NCBI GenBank assembly: GCA_012845835.1
Contig: JABAKD010000013.1
Coordinates: forward strand, 6,771,628 to 6,835,627
Reading direction: 5' to 3'
Origin: Undaria pinnatifida
Taxonomy: Eukaryota; Sar; Phaeophyceae; Laminariales; Alariaceae
Length of the DNA stretch: 64,000 nucleotides
A program made the translations under genes and the position numbers. Below the pieces are notes generated by a model. The model worked only from the letters and a program-made list of their open reading frames with translations. It was not told where the DNA came from and ran no database searches. How positions within the stretch are numbered: the first letter of the stretch is position 1; the number at the start of each line of letters is the position of its first letter. Below are positions 35,901 to 47,963 of the stretch, one piece after another.

Positions 35901-37928
35901 AAATTTACTTCTTCAAAAATTGTCCCGAAGGCAATATTTGCGGTAAATTTTTGAAAAAAAGGCAAAAATGTACTTTGTCGAAGGTAGGTTTTGATCAAAA
36001 GTTACGGTAAATTTTGTCTCTCTGTTTCATTGGCCTACAACACACCGAGCATTTGTCCGAGGCAGAACGCCTCTGCAAGGGTCTATAGCGCCCTAAGCAG
36101 GACCAGTTTGAAGCACCACGCTGTTGTCACGACACAACACAAGCTACTAATACGAACGCACGGAGGATTGAGAGGGTAGTACCCTGAGCACGACGCGCAG
36201 GCGTAACATCAGAGATATGCAGCAGGCCGGTGATGAACCGTCTGTTGCTGCCCTCTGCGTCCGTGACCAAGGGTTCAGCGCTTGCTGCAAGCTGTGGTGA
36301 ACTTCTCGCAGCTGGCGGAGTCGAACGCACGCACGCGGAGAGGAGCCTCAACGCAGAGAGCGACACCACGCGCCTTGATTGCGGCTATCGTGTGCCGCAT
36401 CTGGCAAGCAAGATAGGACTCGTATCGGTCCATCTGTGCGACAGCAGCCACCGCGCTTCTCCAACATCACCGCGACTGAAGCGTGGCATGACTTTCGGTT
36501 TAGGGCAGAGGAGCGGAAACTCCTCTGCCCTAAAAAATAAACCGCTGCCCGCTCCTCTGCCCTAAACCGCTGCGTTCACTGCGGATTCTTCGCAGGGTGG
36601 TGCTTCGCAATAACAGGTCCACGTTCCATGGGGAAACTGCGCTTCGCCTTCCCTTCCGTCGCATGAGGAAGGCGTTGCTCTGCTTGTAGCACGTGTAATG
36701 AGCTAGTCCCTGCTCACAAGGAATTTTTTACGCGCGAGACAGACCGCCATACCTCTGATTTGTAGTCTGTTGGGTGCTTGCATGTACCGTGTTCCAGGTA
36801 CTGCTGCACCTGAAACGAGAGGCTCGAGACTGGAGTACGTACAACGAGTACTCGTATATCGTATAATACTACGAGTACTCGTACTGCTGCTGCTGTACTC
36901 GTACGTATATTACAATCGCGCACATCCCCGTTTCCCTACTAAATTTCGGAGGCGTCGCCTGCAGGATTTTGTTTACCGCTAGCGCAAACACACCAAAAAC
37001 TCGGTGGGAAGGCATTTCACTTTTTTTAGCGGAAGGCAAGTAAATTTTTAGAAACGTATTTTCGCAAACACTCTATTTCAGACGAAAAGTGATACCTCTA
37101 TCGTAGCACTTGTCCCTGGACTTTTTCTTTTGTTTGACCTATTCTCTTCACTACCTAGCCGTCAGCAATTCCCCGCCACGCGCGCTAGTTTAGCGCGCCA
37201 GCGTCGTCTTTATGTAACCCCTTTAAAACTGGACCCACTTCGTTTTTAACAAATTACTTGGATTTTGACTTGCGGTATTCTTGTTTACTATGATACTCGC
37301 ACTGCACAACTTGTCCAGTTCTCAATTCAAGGCGTTTTTATCCAAGACGAGGCAGCAGTTGCGAAGAAGTTATCAGTTAACAGATTGACATGGTTGACAG
37401 TAGTGTCGCGCTAACTTGCATCGCCCCTCGATTGGCAGTCCTCCCATTACATCTTCGCAGGTCCGTCGCGTTACGTTTGTCTCCCAGCGTTACGCTTCGT
37501 TTGGCTCCAAACTCAAAAGCTTTTTTTTCTGATTTTCCGTCTCCTACCACATATCCCCCTCTCTATGTGTGTCCCACTATTGTCACCCGCACGATACATC
37601 AGCCAATGCCACATTGCTGCCATGAAGTTCTACGGTTCACGCACAGTATTGACCAGCACGCCTTATTGTCACTTACAACAAACCAGACTATTCTTGGTTC
37701 GGTCGGGTCTCTAATAATCCACTTGTTTTTGCCTTTCCCGCTCACAATATGCAGATCCTCTCCGGCACACTATTTTATCGGATCGACGGCTACGAGTCCC
37801 TGTATGTGGTAGACTCTCAAAACGATCCGCCCTACGTGCAGCTCGAGCTGTTCAAGGTTCGAGAGTTTCAGAACTGGGAGGACCTCATCATCGAAAAATC
37901 TAGCTTCTCGCCGGGAGGAGCTCAATGA
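32993..37928 (+). CDS. CS-domain protein (NudC/p23-like)
   Basis: Exons: 32993 (or ATG 33044)-33166, 33953-34060, 34993-35145, 37755-37928 with TGA at the end. All junctions are phase 0 with GTGAGT, GTACGT or GTGAGA donors. From ATG 33044 the protein has 185 residues; GASVG after Met would fit an N-myristoylation signal if that Met is used. Exons 3-4 form a CS domain: ERYWWNQNSDAVCVYVPVPE, TVEFTAKTKQLSLKFGGEE, then GTLFYRIDGYESLYVVDSQN, VQLELFKVREFQNWEDLI. CS domains are beta-sandwich folds of Hsp90 co-chaperones and NudC proteins. The upstream frame is open to a TAATAG acceptor at 32992, so an additional 5' exon (perhaps 29689-29946) is likely. Assignment to CS is firm; the subfamily is not. 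Confidence 0.82.
35170..35385. repeat. GACCC pentanucleotide array inside a small fold-back element
   Basis: Left end TTTCACGGGCC (about 35168-35178) and right end GGCCCGTGAAAA (about 35369-35380) are inverted. Between them lie runs of gacccgacccgaccc (35240-35280, 35300-35320) and their complement gggtcgagtagggtc. The unit is a non-coding fold-back in intron 3 of the CS-domain gene. Confidence 0.7.
35666..37109. mobile_element. 1.44-kb terminal-inverted-repeat element in intron 3 of the CS-domain gene
   Basis: Outer ends GTGCTACGATAGAGGT (35666-35681) and ACCTCTATCGTAGCAC (37094-37109) are exact inverted repeats. An inner inverted pair of about 37 bp, beginning agagtgtttgcgaaa near 35875, matches the complement of 37036-37075 with a few mismatches. 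The left side carries an extra ~180 bp between outer and inner repeats, so another insertion happened there. No transposase frame and no clear target duplication were seen. It is likely a non-autonomous DNA transposon. Confidence 0.75.
36496..36569. repeat. 21-bp perfect stem hairpin with a third arm
   Basis: CGGTTTAGGGCAGAGGAGCG at the left pairs with its complement at 36549-36569 (21 bp in all). The spacer contains a second copy of the right arm (CTCCTCTGCCCTAAA at 36520-36534), so two alternative foldings compete. It lies inside the TIR element. Confidence 0.85.
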
Positions 37929-40259
37929 TGATACTTGTGTTGTGTGTGCTCCTATAGTTTGTTCCGAATAGTCTGGTGTGTTGGCTTGCATCTTCCTTTG
38001 CACGCGTTTTCATTACAGTTCAGTTCATTGCCAAATTACACTGCTGTATTCGCAATGTGTATGTTTATCTCTGTAGTGTATTTTGTGACCACAGAGCTCG
38101 TTTCTCGTAGGCGGCATCGGCACAGACACTGGTTGTGCTGGATGTAGAGGGATGAAAAGTCGGATTAATGTTAAGAACACACACGTTGAGGGTCATTCCT
38201 AACAAACGCTAAAAAATACGAACAAAGTGAAAAAAACATCGCGCGCGGTGCGCGCAAATGTCATGTTTTTTGTTTTTGTTTTCACGATTCGTCGCATTCT
38301 GTTCGTATTCGCAGTAAAGCTTGTACGCAAAACAAGTAACCTCTTTTATCAGGGTACTCTTGGATGTGGCGACGTTTGGATTAAAGTTTTTGTGTGGGAT
38401 AGCAATGTTCGCTCACGCGGATACACAATCGAGAAAACAAGCGACCTCAGTATTGAAATATTTTGATGTGGCTAATGTTGGTAGTGGTCGAGCCACGAGG
38501 CTTGCATATATGGCAGAAGAGTGTGAGAGACGTGTAATACAACAGGGAACGCTGCGATGTGCCACTGTTTTGGTTGTTGGGTGCTTAATTTCAGCAGTTT
38601 TTTTCTATTCCGCCACCACAGCTGGTGCATAAAACGTACCAAATAAAACGAGGAGGTTGTGTGACTCGTCCGGTTCAGACGAATTGTCCGGTTGAGACAA
38701 ACTGGTACTTGTACAAGGACGGAACCTTGCGGAAGGCATTACGATAGGGGGAGAAATCGCGTCTAGATATATGTTGACCTCTGGCGGCAAAGTTATTCAC
38801 ACGACGTGACCCACGACAGCAGTAGTATTTGATTTCTAGTACGACTACACCGGACTAAAAGCAGGACCTGGTTTAACGCGAACTAGCTGAATACTCCACG
38901 ACAACCATCTTGACGGGCTCGGTTGAGCTACGACAGAGAAGACCCACTGAACTGAACCACATATAGACTATGGCGACGGATACTACGACAAATAAAAGTT
39001 CGACTCAATAATCCGAAAAAAGGGTATGTACCACATTTTCGTCCTGAAGATTAAAAGAAAGGAAAACGCTTGCGTACAGCCGGCGGAAATGTGAGGACGG
39101 ACGCCGTGTGACGTGCTGCTGATTACTGGTACCACTATCTACATCAACTAATGATAATGGTTTGCAAGGTGTCAGCTGTGTGTGGCTCTGAAACGAAAAC
39201 ACAGGTCATGTTGTGCGCATGCATGTTTTGTCGATCGATCTGTCTATCTGTTCACTCAAAGCAGCCCCCGCCTAACCTGTACATTGCTACAAGTAGCACG
39301 CCGTATAAATATGTCAATGACCGCACCAAATATTTGCTCGTAGATCAGGTAAAGGAGTTGTCGGTAAACACCGTACGGACGAAACGTTTCGGGCAACCAA
39401 ACACCAAAATAATGTGGCTACACCGCTGCTGCAGCTCTAGTCTAGACTAGTTAGTCTATAGCTATTACCTGGCGATGCATGCACCATGAATTTTTCCTTG
39501 TCGGCAAGCGGCGAAACCGTTTTCAGTTGGACGAATTCACGCACATCGATATAACGGCTGTTACCATCGTAAGAATAGTAGGTTGGGCAAAGCAGAGCGA
39601 AAGGGTTGGGGCGATGAAAGCTGAAACGGTTGACAAGAGGTCAACGTGTTGGCAGTTCTGCAGTAGTATTAATAGTAGTAGTCGCGTTTCTTGAATCGTC
39701 ATGTATTTGTAACTTCGTTTTATAATATTTATTTGTTATCGTCACTTTTATAAGTATTCTCCAGACCAACCCAAGGCTTTACCCTCTTCGACCTTCTGGT
39801 CAAGCCATTGCCACAGGCGTCTTCCCTCCTTCCCCCCGGGAATGTGCCTGAACCTGTCCTCTTCTCTCCCGATGCTTTCTTCATCGTGCATTTGTTCGTC
39901 GAAAATGACAAAACAATTAACTTCGTCGATAGCTGACGATTGCCGCATCGGTCACACGTGCTATAGCAACCCGGCGCTGATTTTGTAACTGGCCACCAAG
40001 AACCAAAATACTGTGTCGTCATGTACGCGTACGACCAGACACCGGGCTCCCGACGTACTCGGAGCTCGGATCCAAAAGTTGAAAGCGAAAATGCGAAAAA
40101 TGAAACCGTTGCAGAGGAAAGCCTCAAAACTGACTTGGAACTCCCCTGAGTCAAATTCCAAATTCAAGTGCTGCATGCTACATGCTGCTTGCCTCTGTGT
40201 AGTTGATCGCAAGTTTCGCGGGCTTTGCGCCTCCTGACGCCACCCTTCTTGCAGGTATC
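37929..40259. other. Intergenic, no gene seen
   Basis: The region between the CS-domain gene and the plastid membrane-protein gene. Reading frames are short and lack motifs on both strands. It should contain the 3' UTR of the former and the promoter of the latter. Confidence 0.5.
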
Positions 40260-43200
40260 ATGAGGTTCCTTTTTCCGGTGAAACTCCTGCTGGCTGGAAT
40301 TGTCCTCTTCACTGGTAAGATCGGCGGCTGCAAGGCGTTCTTCGTCGCGCAAACATTGCCCTCGCATTATTCAAATGCCGCACACGGGTTGCACAAGTCG
40401 CCTCGGTCGTTGTTGTCATGTGGGATAGGAAGCCCCGTGCTCCCTCTGGAGGCATCATGTCTTGGCTGCTGCGGTGGGGGGGTGCGATGGCGCACCTACT
40501 CGCCCGATATGGTATTGCCTTCAGCGTCTTCCCAGCAGTGGGTTCGTGCTGCGAGGAGACGATCTAGCACATCGCTCTTTCTCAACAGAGGTGCTGGGGG
40601 AGGAGGTGGGGGCGCAGGAGGAGGAGGAGGACAGGGGTCGGGGACACAGCAGCTGTCTAGGCAGGCGAAGCTGGCCATCTCTGTGCTGATCGATCTGATT
40701 GGGATGTCTTCATTCGCCCTGCCGGGGATAGGCGAGGTGGGTGTGATGGGTGTGCCCTGGGGAGGTGCGGCGCGATTCCCTGCTTGTACAGCAACTGATG
40801 TGCTTACAGAGTAGAGTTCGCTAAAACATGCGATCGCATCATATGACGAACTTCGGTTTGAGTCTAAGCGCGAACCCAATGATGACGGTAAGAAACGTCA
40901 AGTTCGTTCGTATGGAGTCTAAATCTCACGAGGGGGGGCATCAAATGCTGCGTAGGCTTCGGTACCATTCGCCCGTGTCTATTGGCATTCGCTTTTGCCG
41001 TCGCGGTTTGAAGTCGCTGGCGTCATGCGTGGAGCAGTGGGCGCGGCTCTCCCAATTGCCACCGTTACGGCAGGGCTTACGCAGCACACTCGGACTCTGA
41101 ACGGGTTTTGCCGCAGAAGGACATGAAGACAGACTGGCACTGAGAAGAAGAGCGCGTGGATCTATCGACGCGTGTAATCGATCTGCTGCTGTTGTACTGG
41201 GTATCACCACACCCGGTACGGCAGTAGCGCGCCTTAGCCCCACACCAGTGTTCGGGTGTTTTCTTTGCTGCGGTGTAAGGAAACACACCGAGCGTTTGTT
41301 TGCGCGAATCTCGGTCGACGTGTTATATTGGTGGCACTGGCTCTTTGTGCTATCTATCATACCACGGGCGTAGAAAGAGTATGTCGGTAACTCGTAGTGC
41401 GGAGGTGTGGTGCCCCCAGAGACAACTGTGACGGGCATTATCGGTGTTGGAATGAAACAGAAGGCTGATTGGTAATAGTGGAATGTACACACTGGTTTCT
41501 GCGTGATTGCCGAGAGGGGCGATGTGTTTTGTTTTCACCGCCCACATATTAATTGGGCTACGTTTCACACGTTTTGTCAACCCCTGACATAATGCCTCTG
41601 TATCATAGAAGCATTGCGTTTCGTGGGATTCTGCATCACGTTATCACGTTCCGGGGGTGTTTTTGTGTTTTTGCTTATAATCGCGTTTCGCGAATTACGT
41701 GCTCATCGCATGTATCCCGACCCTTCGAAAGGATAACGAGAGCAGCCCTTTATACTTTTTGTTGTTAAAAGGCGTAGCTGAAGAAACTGCTGACGCCACG
41801 CACCGGAGAGATCTACAGTAGACTCATTTACGTTGTCTTTTTCCTAGGCGGGCTCGGTTGGTACGTCCCTGGCCTCTCAAGATCTTGCACTTCAACACCG
41901 CCTCCTTCAATTAATTGCGGAACGGTCCGGCATTCCTTCTTTTTTTTTTCTTTTTTTTCCCCGATTTGTCAGTTTCTTGATTTTTCAACTATTTGTTTCC
42001 TTCAAATTTGGTTTACGCCAACTCGATTTATGGAAGTTGTTTTTTCAGTTGTTTCTTGACTTTTCAACTGTTTCCTTCAGAGTTGTTTTCTGCCAAATCG
42101 ATTTTAAGTTTTCTATTTTTTCTGAGACCTACCATGAGCTGTTATGAAAAAATTTTGAGCGATTATTTCTGGCGATTATTTTTGTAGTTTTGAGGCTCCA
42201 GAAATACCTGCATCATGAATTAGGGGCGTCCATTATGGCTTCTGATTTCGGGAAAGTGGTTCATTTTGAATTGGCAGGTCTTGTTTTGCCGTTTGCCTTT
42301 ATTTTTGATCTGGCACGTACACTGTCGCCGGCGACGTTAGGTCACCACCGCCTCTGCTGCTGTCTCTGCTGCTGTGCTGCTGCTGTGCCGCTGCTGTGGC
42401 ATTTGGTGGTTTCGATGGTGGTGGTGGTGCTGCTGTCGCGTTTGTGTGAGGACGAAGCTCTGTCTCGCACACAACAAGCGCGGTATGCTGTCGTAGGTAG
42501 GTGTGTTTGTGATTCTTTGTGGTGGGTGATGGGTGACGTGTACAGCAGACAGGTATCATACCAGGTACAGTATAGGCAGCGGTGACATGTGATACTTGGT
42601 ACGAGGTAGTATCCAAAAGTCAAATAACCCCAGTTTTGAGAGGTTGGAAGAGCTGTTACTTCTGGGCTCAGAAATCACCAGATCCGCTGATTTCTGGCCT
42701 CGATTATTTCTGAACCCAGATATAACGATGATTTCTGGTCGCATAGTGGATGATTTTTATTTTTGGCGTCGGAGATCCCTGTCAAAGAGAGAAATAACCG
42801 CTGAAAATATTTCCCGTAATAGTTGGTCTTACTATTTTTCATTCATGTATATTTTTGCTTATAAAAGTTTAATACGAAGTATCATCATACCAGGTCCCAG
42901 CTCAGCAGCGCGGCGCCGTGCGGTGCCTTGCGGTGCCTTGCCCTGCCGTGCGGTGCGGTACTGTGCAACATTGTGCCGTTCTGCGTGCTGTGCTGTACTT
43001 AGTATTTCGTACATGCCAGGCATCATTCGAAGCATCATACCAGGTGCCTGCGCACCAGGTTTGTCCGTACTACATTGTTGAGTCACCAAAAACGCACTCC
43101 CAGCCCAGCTCAGCTCAGCTATAGCTCAGCAGCGCAGCGCAATGCGGTGCCGTGCGGTGCCGTGCCCTGCCCTGCGGTGCAGTTCTGTATTGTGCCGTGC

Positions 43201-46200
43201 TGCGCAGTGCTGCACTGTGTTTTTTTTCGAACATAGAGTACCAGCAGTCGTGCGAACTACAAGTACCAGGTACGGTGTGTAGGTTTGTACTCGTATTTTT
43301 TTCTTGATCGTCCTCTCTCGGTCCTCTTCGTGTTTTTTTTTTCGCAAAGTACCCGTGATGCCGATCAGAACGTGGCATCGCCAGCAAGCACCCAGCACAG
43401 CACAAGGCAATCAGCTGTGTAACAGTAGCTCGGGGCTTTATCAAATCGCTAGTCGCACCAAATCATGGGCCTGTTCTATCTGCCACCTTTACACTATGTA
43501 TTCTTCCTTGCGCGCGCGTAGCGGACGGCGTCAGCCGCCCGCGGAGCGGAGCTCTTGTACATTACTATATTATAGGTGATTGGTTGTGTTGGTGTGGGTG
43601 GTTGATACTTTGCCTAAATCACTAACGCCCCGGTATCCTCGAAGTTCGCGAGAATCAATCGGCTCCACCCCGATGGCCGCTTCCAGCGGGCTTAGTGCTA
43701 TTCGGTAAGCTCGGTTCGCCAACGCACTAACTGTTAGCCGGCAAGTTGGCGGGCGGGGCCCGCTGGTGACCAACCGACTTACCGGCTTAAGTCGGGCGAA
43801 CGAAGCGAGCCAGGTTAGCTTCCCCCGGCCGAAGGGGCCCCGCCCATAAGGAGAGAAATCCATGCAGCATTGAGTAATCCTTCCTACAAGCACGGAATCC
43901 CAGTAAGTCGGATAGTCGGCACCTCTGGGAAACGACTATTAGGTCGACTAATACCTAGTTGGTGACTCAAGTCGTGCCGACGTACGCCTCTAAAACGCTG
44001 TCTTGGCTGCGTCGTAGGATCATCCCCCGTCCTCCCTTACCGTAGTTTCACGGCTATGCTAGATTGACGGTTCATTCCCCCCCCCGCGTATGCCGCGTGT
44101 CGTGCCTGATCCAACCCCCATGCGTATTACACAGACCACCGATATAGGTTGGGCACCGATCAGCTCGGCGCTGATTCTGTATCTTTACGGAAATAACATT
44201 TTTGCAGGTGAGATTTAACGTTTCAGACTGCCGGGACAAGGGTCCCGGTATCCTTTTGCATCGCTTTCGTTTGGTGTTTTCGCAGTTTCACGATGTACCG
44301 CGCCACGCCGACCAACAGCTGTGCACAGTATAATTTGAGTTCGCGTTGTGCTCTTGCGTAGGGTTTGCATTTGCATGCTGTGGTTCCGCATTTTCACAGT
44401 TGTTTTTGGTTGCGTCATGTCGCCAAGGCTCCGCTGCCCCGACCGTCCCTTTATTCAAGATTGGCAAAATGTAAATTGGTGGTGTGTGCCACTCGTTGAG
44501 CTATTTTTTTTACTGCCGTCGGCTTTATGCGGGCTCAATTCCTAGCGACTGTCTTGGCTGCTGTGTTGGTTAGAATGAGTCTTCCACACGCCTGATGTTC
44601 TGGTAATGACTTCAGATGTGGGAGCGCGACGGTCGGTGAGGCTTCCAAAATCAAATTGCTCTCCTCGCAGGTTCCACAACCTTTCCCCGATCTACTGCAG
44701 TAGCTTCCTGGCCGATACCAGTCTCTATTGAAGTAGTGTTTCAGTTCAGCGCTAAACTCGGGCCCATCGAGGTCACACGGCTAACCCCCCCCCCCTTCGC
44801 CTACTACTACCCCGGTTCCTTGTTTTACTTTTTTTTTTCGCACACTTCTACTTTCCAGCTTCTGGACAAGCCGTGGTCACAGGTGTTCTCCCCCCCGGTT
44901 CTTGCCTCCAATTTTTATCGCGCATAGGGTTCAGCAATCCCACTGCTCGTCGATTTTTCATCGAGTGTTGCTAACTCACGCTCTCGCGTTTTCCGCAAGT
45001 CAATTTGTGCACAAGAAACGAGTTTATACGAGTATACACTCGGGGGGATTCGAACTCTCGAAACTGACCTATACCAGGCTCGAGGATACCCTGATACGCC
45101 ACCGGGGCGACCAGCTGTGGCGAGCTTGTATTACTATCGCGCCCTTGGTCACAGCACGCCCAACGCTCGTCGCCTCGAACGGTTTGCTTGCAGTTTCTTC
45201 CTTCGCTTGCACCGTATTTTGCGTGCGTGCTACCCAACCCCCCCCCACTCGACCCCTTTGGGCGACCAGGGCTCGCGTTCGTGGAGGAGATTCTGCCGGG
45301 CTTCGACATTATCCCCACGGCTACCATCGCGTGGTTCTTGAGTGAGTTGCCGCGTCATGCGAAAAATGCTTTTTTGGTGGTGCTCGAAACTCGTGTTAGT
45401 GCTTTATGTAGTTTGTATCGCGACGGATCCTCGTTGGGGTGTTTCGTGGAATGTGACTTGTTGCGTACCATTCTGTCTGGAAACGTAAGGAACGCTTTGG
45501 GTATTAACATGAACGCCCAAACGGTCCTCACGGTTCCGCGCAGAGTGGTACAAAGCATGGTTGACGGGTCTTGTACGTGTCTCACACCTGCCTGTGACTC
45601 CGGCGGGGACTTTCCGCTTTCTCTGTGGTAGCTCGGCACTAGCTTGAAAGGAAACGATGTTGATAAGAGTCTAGCCCAGTTGCCCATTAACGTTGCGTTG
45701 CTTAATGGCGACACCCTCGTATCATGAGACACCAAAAAAAGAAAATCTGCCTGCCTCGAATACCGCTCGTAAGGTTGCTGCGTTCAAATGGCGCTCTTAC
45801 CCCTTGCAGTGTTGCAATTGATAACCCACCCTAATCCTAACTCCTGTGGTTTGTCCCCAAAATTGTGGATGCAATGCGCAGGTAAATGGGTTATGTTTGT
45901 TGCGTTCCAACGACTCTCGTAAGCGTGTTGCTTACTGAACGGGTGTACAGTTATTCCTTACGAGACCGCGCCCTCCGCGTGTATCCCCCGTGTGTGTCTG
46001 TCCCCCCAGCCAACAGCGAAGTCGGCCAAAACGTCACCAACGCCGCGTCTGGAAAGGCAGGCGGCCCCACCAATAAAACCGCGTCGTCCGCCCCGCCGCC
46101 CCCGCCGTCGTCTGATCCGAGAGCCGACGCCAGCCCGGCGACAAGCGGCAGTCGTAAGGTTGATGGCAATCTCGTCCAGTCTGGTGTGATAGACGTTGAT

Positions 46201-46212
46201 AGTGTGGATTGA
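40260..46212 (+). CDS. Plastid-targeted integral membrane protein, uncharacterised conserved family
   Basis: Four exons: 40260-40736, 44135-44207, 45270-45341, 46010-46212 (TGA). Junctions are in frame; total 825 nt, 274 aa. Residues 1-26 are a signal peptide (FPVKLLLAGIVLFTG...GGCKA) followed by FFV, the Phe motif of heterokont plastid import. A Ser/Arg-rich transit region then leads to a Gly-rich linker. The mature part starts near residue 130: AKLAISVLIDLIGMSSFALP, GIGETTDIGWAPISSALILY, LYGNNIFAGLAFVEEILPGF, DIIPTATIAWFL, giving about three membrane segments. The WAPISS and EEILPG-D-IIPTATIAW signatures resemble a small membrane-protein family I recall from plant and algal plastids with no assigned function; this recollection needs a search. 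The C-terminus is hydrophilic, Pro/Ala/Ser-rich, ending in DVDSVD. Confidence 0.85.
42901..43245. repeat. Pair of ~115-bp TGC/GGTGCC-rich direct repeats
   Basis: Units starting ctcagcagcg at 42901 and 43135 share the words gcggtgcc, ccctgcc and a tail ctgtgctg...agtacca. They are degenerate and non-coding. They lie in intron 1 of the plastid membrane-protein gene. Confidence 0.65.
43640..44027 (+). pseudogene. Structured stretch resembling a diverged SSU rRNA 3' domain
   Basis: By eye, words matching conserved blocks of eukaryotic SSU rRNA occur in the right order: ATGGCCG (43673), CTAACTGTTA (43728), CGGCCGAAGGGG (43826), CATTGAGTAATC then GGAATCCCAGTAAGT (43868-43908), and GTAGGATCAT (44014) like the SSU 3' end. 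Paired segments are dense: GTTGG/CCAAC enclosing GCGGGC/GCCCGC (43745-43774), CCGACTT/AAGTCGG (43774-43795), TTCGCC/GGCGAA closing both, and GTCGGCAC/GTGCCGAC (43915-43981) around ATAGTCG/CGACTAT. The central block with the universally conserved GCTACAC region is missing, so it would not be a working rRNA. It sits in an intron. A different structured RNA or rRNA-derived repeat is possible. Confidence 0.3.
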
Positions 46213-47930
46213 ACATTGGCGTGAACGGTGCACATGCATAAATTTGCTCCTGTGAGCGGCCGACACTCTGTGTGCTGTATTCTCAGCATCGTTCTTACGA
46301 GTTGAAACATACATTTAGAAAAAAGGTTCCGATACAGCTGTTGTTAGATTATAGAGGCCCGTCGTTGTGGCAGACGCTGTGAGATGTACATAGAATTACT
46401 CCTTGACTATTGACAGGGCGCCCTTAAAATGTGTGTGAAATTAATTTCCAGGGTTCCAGCAAAGCCTTGCGGAGGCTTGTTTGTAAAGATGTAGTGGCGC
46501 TGAATCGGCGATGAAATAATTGGGATGTAAGCTTGCTGGGAGGGAGGGAGGGAGGGAGGGAGAGAGGGTCGCTCGGATTCCCATGGAGAGTTGTGGATTA
46601 TTTCTGAGCTCGTTTTGGACGGGCGGCTTCTGCTGTCTCCACGCACACAGCGAAAATGCGTGCAGACGGGGGAAATGTCGATATTAGACGGAGTATGGAG
46701 CAGAGACCCTGGAATGCGCACATTGGCTCGGAAGTCTAATGCAATTGCGGGAGAAGGTGATCTCAATAAAGACAATGACGCGTCTTGTTTTTGGGGCTGG
46801 ATTTTCGGTGACGTCCCTTGACGTCGTTTCACCGATGCTTTCTTGCCCCGCGTTACTTGGCGACACCAGCCTGCTTCCCATTTTTTGTTTGTTTCGATAT
46901 GAAGCATGTCCGAAGTATACATCTGGTATACGTATCGCAGTACGGCTTTATTTTGCTTTGCGGTTCGCGTAGTTTCGACGTATATCCCCGACTCGTGCCA
47001 CCGGCTCTGTAGGGGCCAAAAGGTAAAGGCGTCTTCTAGTCCATGATCTTGCTAGGGCAAGACCCTGGGAAGAACATCTACCTAAGCGCGCCGTTTGGCC
47101 TCGAGAGCCGATGGAACGAGTGGAAAAGGGGCGTCCACGCCACGCGAACCGTTGAAAAAATAACGCGCTTAGCCATTTGTTTTTCGAAACTTACGAATGT
47201 GTTGCTTGTGTTACGATGGTGATGGGAACACAGGAAATTAGTTTATTGCAAAAGTGGCAAAGCAAACCTGGTTCAGCATTCGCATTAGAACGGAGGAGTA
47301 GCTTGTACATCAACATCTAGCTGGAAAATCTGCATCAATGATCCACGCACCCCGCTCCGTGTACAGCGCCGACTGTAACGAGAGCTCACGCAAAACGAGT
47401 TGATTGTGAGTCCTCGCCTGTGGTACTATCGCGGAACGCTCTGGTTGTGCAGCCATATGGTGGCATCGCGGCACAAGAAATGGTGGGGGACGAGGACCTA
47501 GACTACAGATGGAACGCGTTTCGAGATCCTGCTCATCTTGGTGTCTGTTGCAGCATCCATCCCCTGCTTCGACCACGTAAGACGTCACGCCGCCAGCACC
47601 TCTACCTTCCTCGCTTCAAAAGGTACTGCAACACTCTTCAGGATCGGCGGCGAACGCCAAGTAGCCCTCCTAACTCAGAGCAGCGCAAAAAATGCGTACG
47701 AAGGTGTCGAGTGTCCCTTTCGCCCATTCTCTACGAGCCAATCCTCGGCGGGGCACAGGTCTATCACAATCAACCTTGATACAAGGAGCGGGCAGTGTAC
47801 CTCGGTTTCAGTCTCAACTCTAAAATGTAACCGACAAAAATCGTTGATTTTTTTCCACTGTCTTCATTTGCCGAGTTGCAAGACAAAGATCCTCCTTACT
47901 TATTGCTGAGTTTGGCAACCTTCTCTCGTG
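46213..47930. other. Intergenic, no convincing gene; GGGA microsatellite
   Basis: The stretch follows the plastid membrane-protein gene. A (GGGA)n run lies at 46540-46566. Around 47580-47830 the plus frame (FRIGGERQVALLTQSSAKNA) and the minus frame are both open, without splice or family support, so I make no call. Confidence 0.4.
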
Positions 47931-47963
47931 CTGCCGTCCCACCAATAGAAAATTAAGCAGTAC

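Noticed and set aside
45030-45118. tRNA-like sequence on the minus strand (B-box AGTTCGAATCC, A-box-like TGGCGTATCAGG)
   Set aside because: The acceptor, D and T stems do not pair, so it is not a tRNA gene. At most it is a decayed tRNA-derived repeat.
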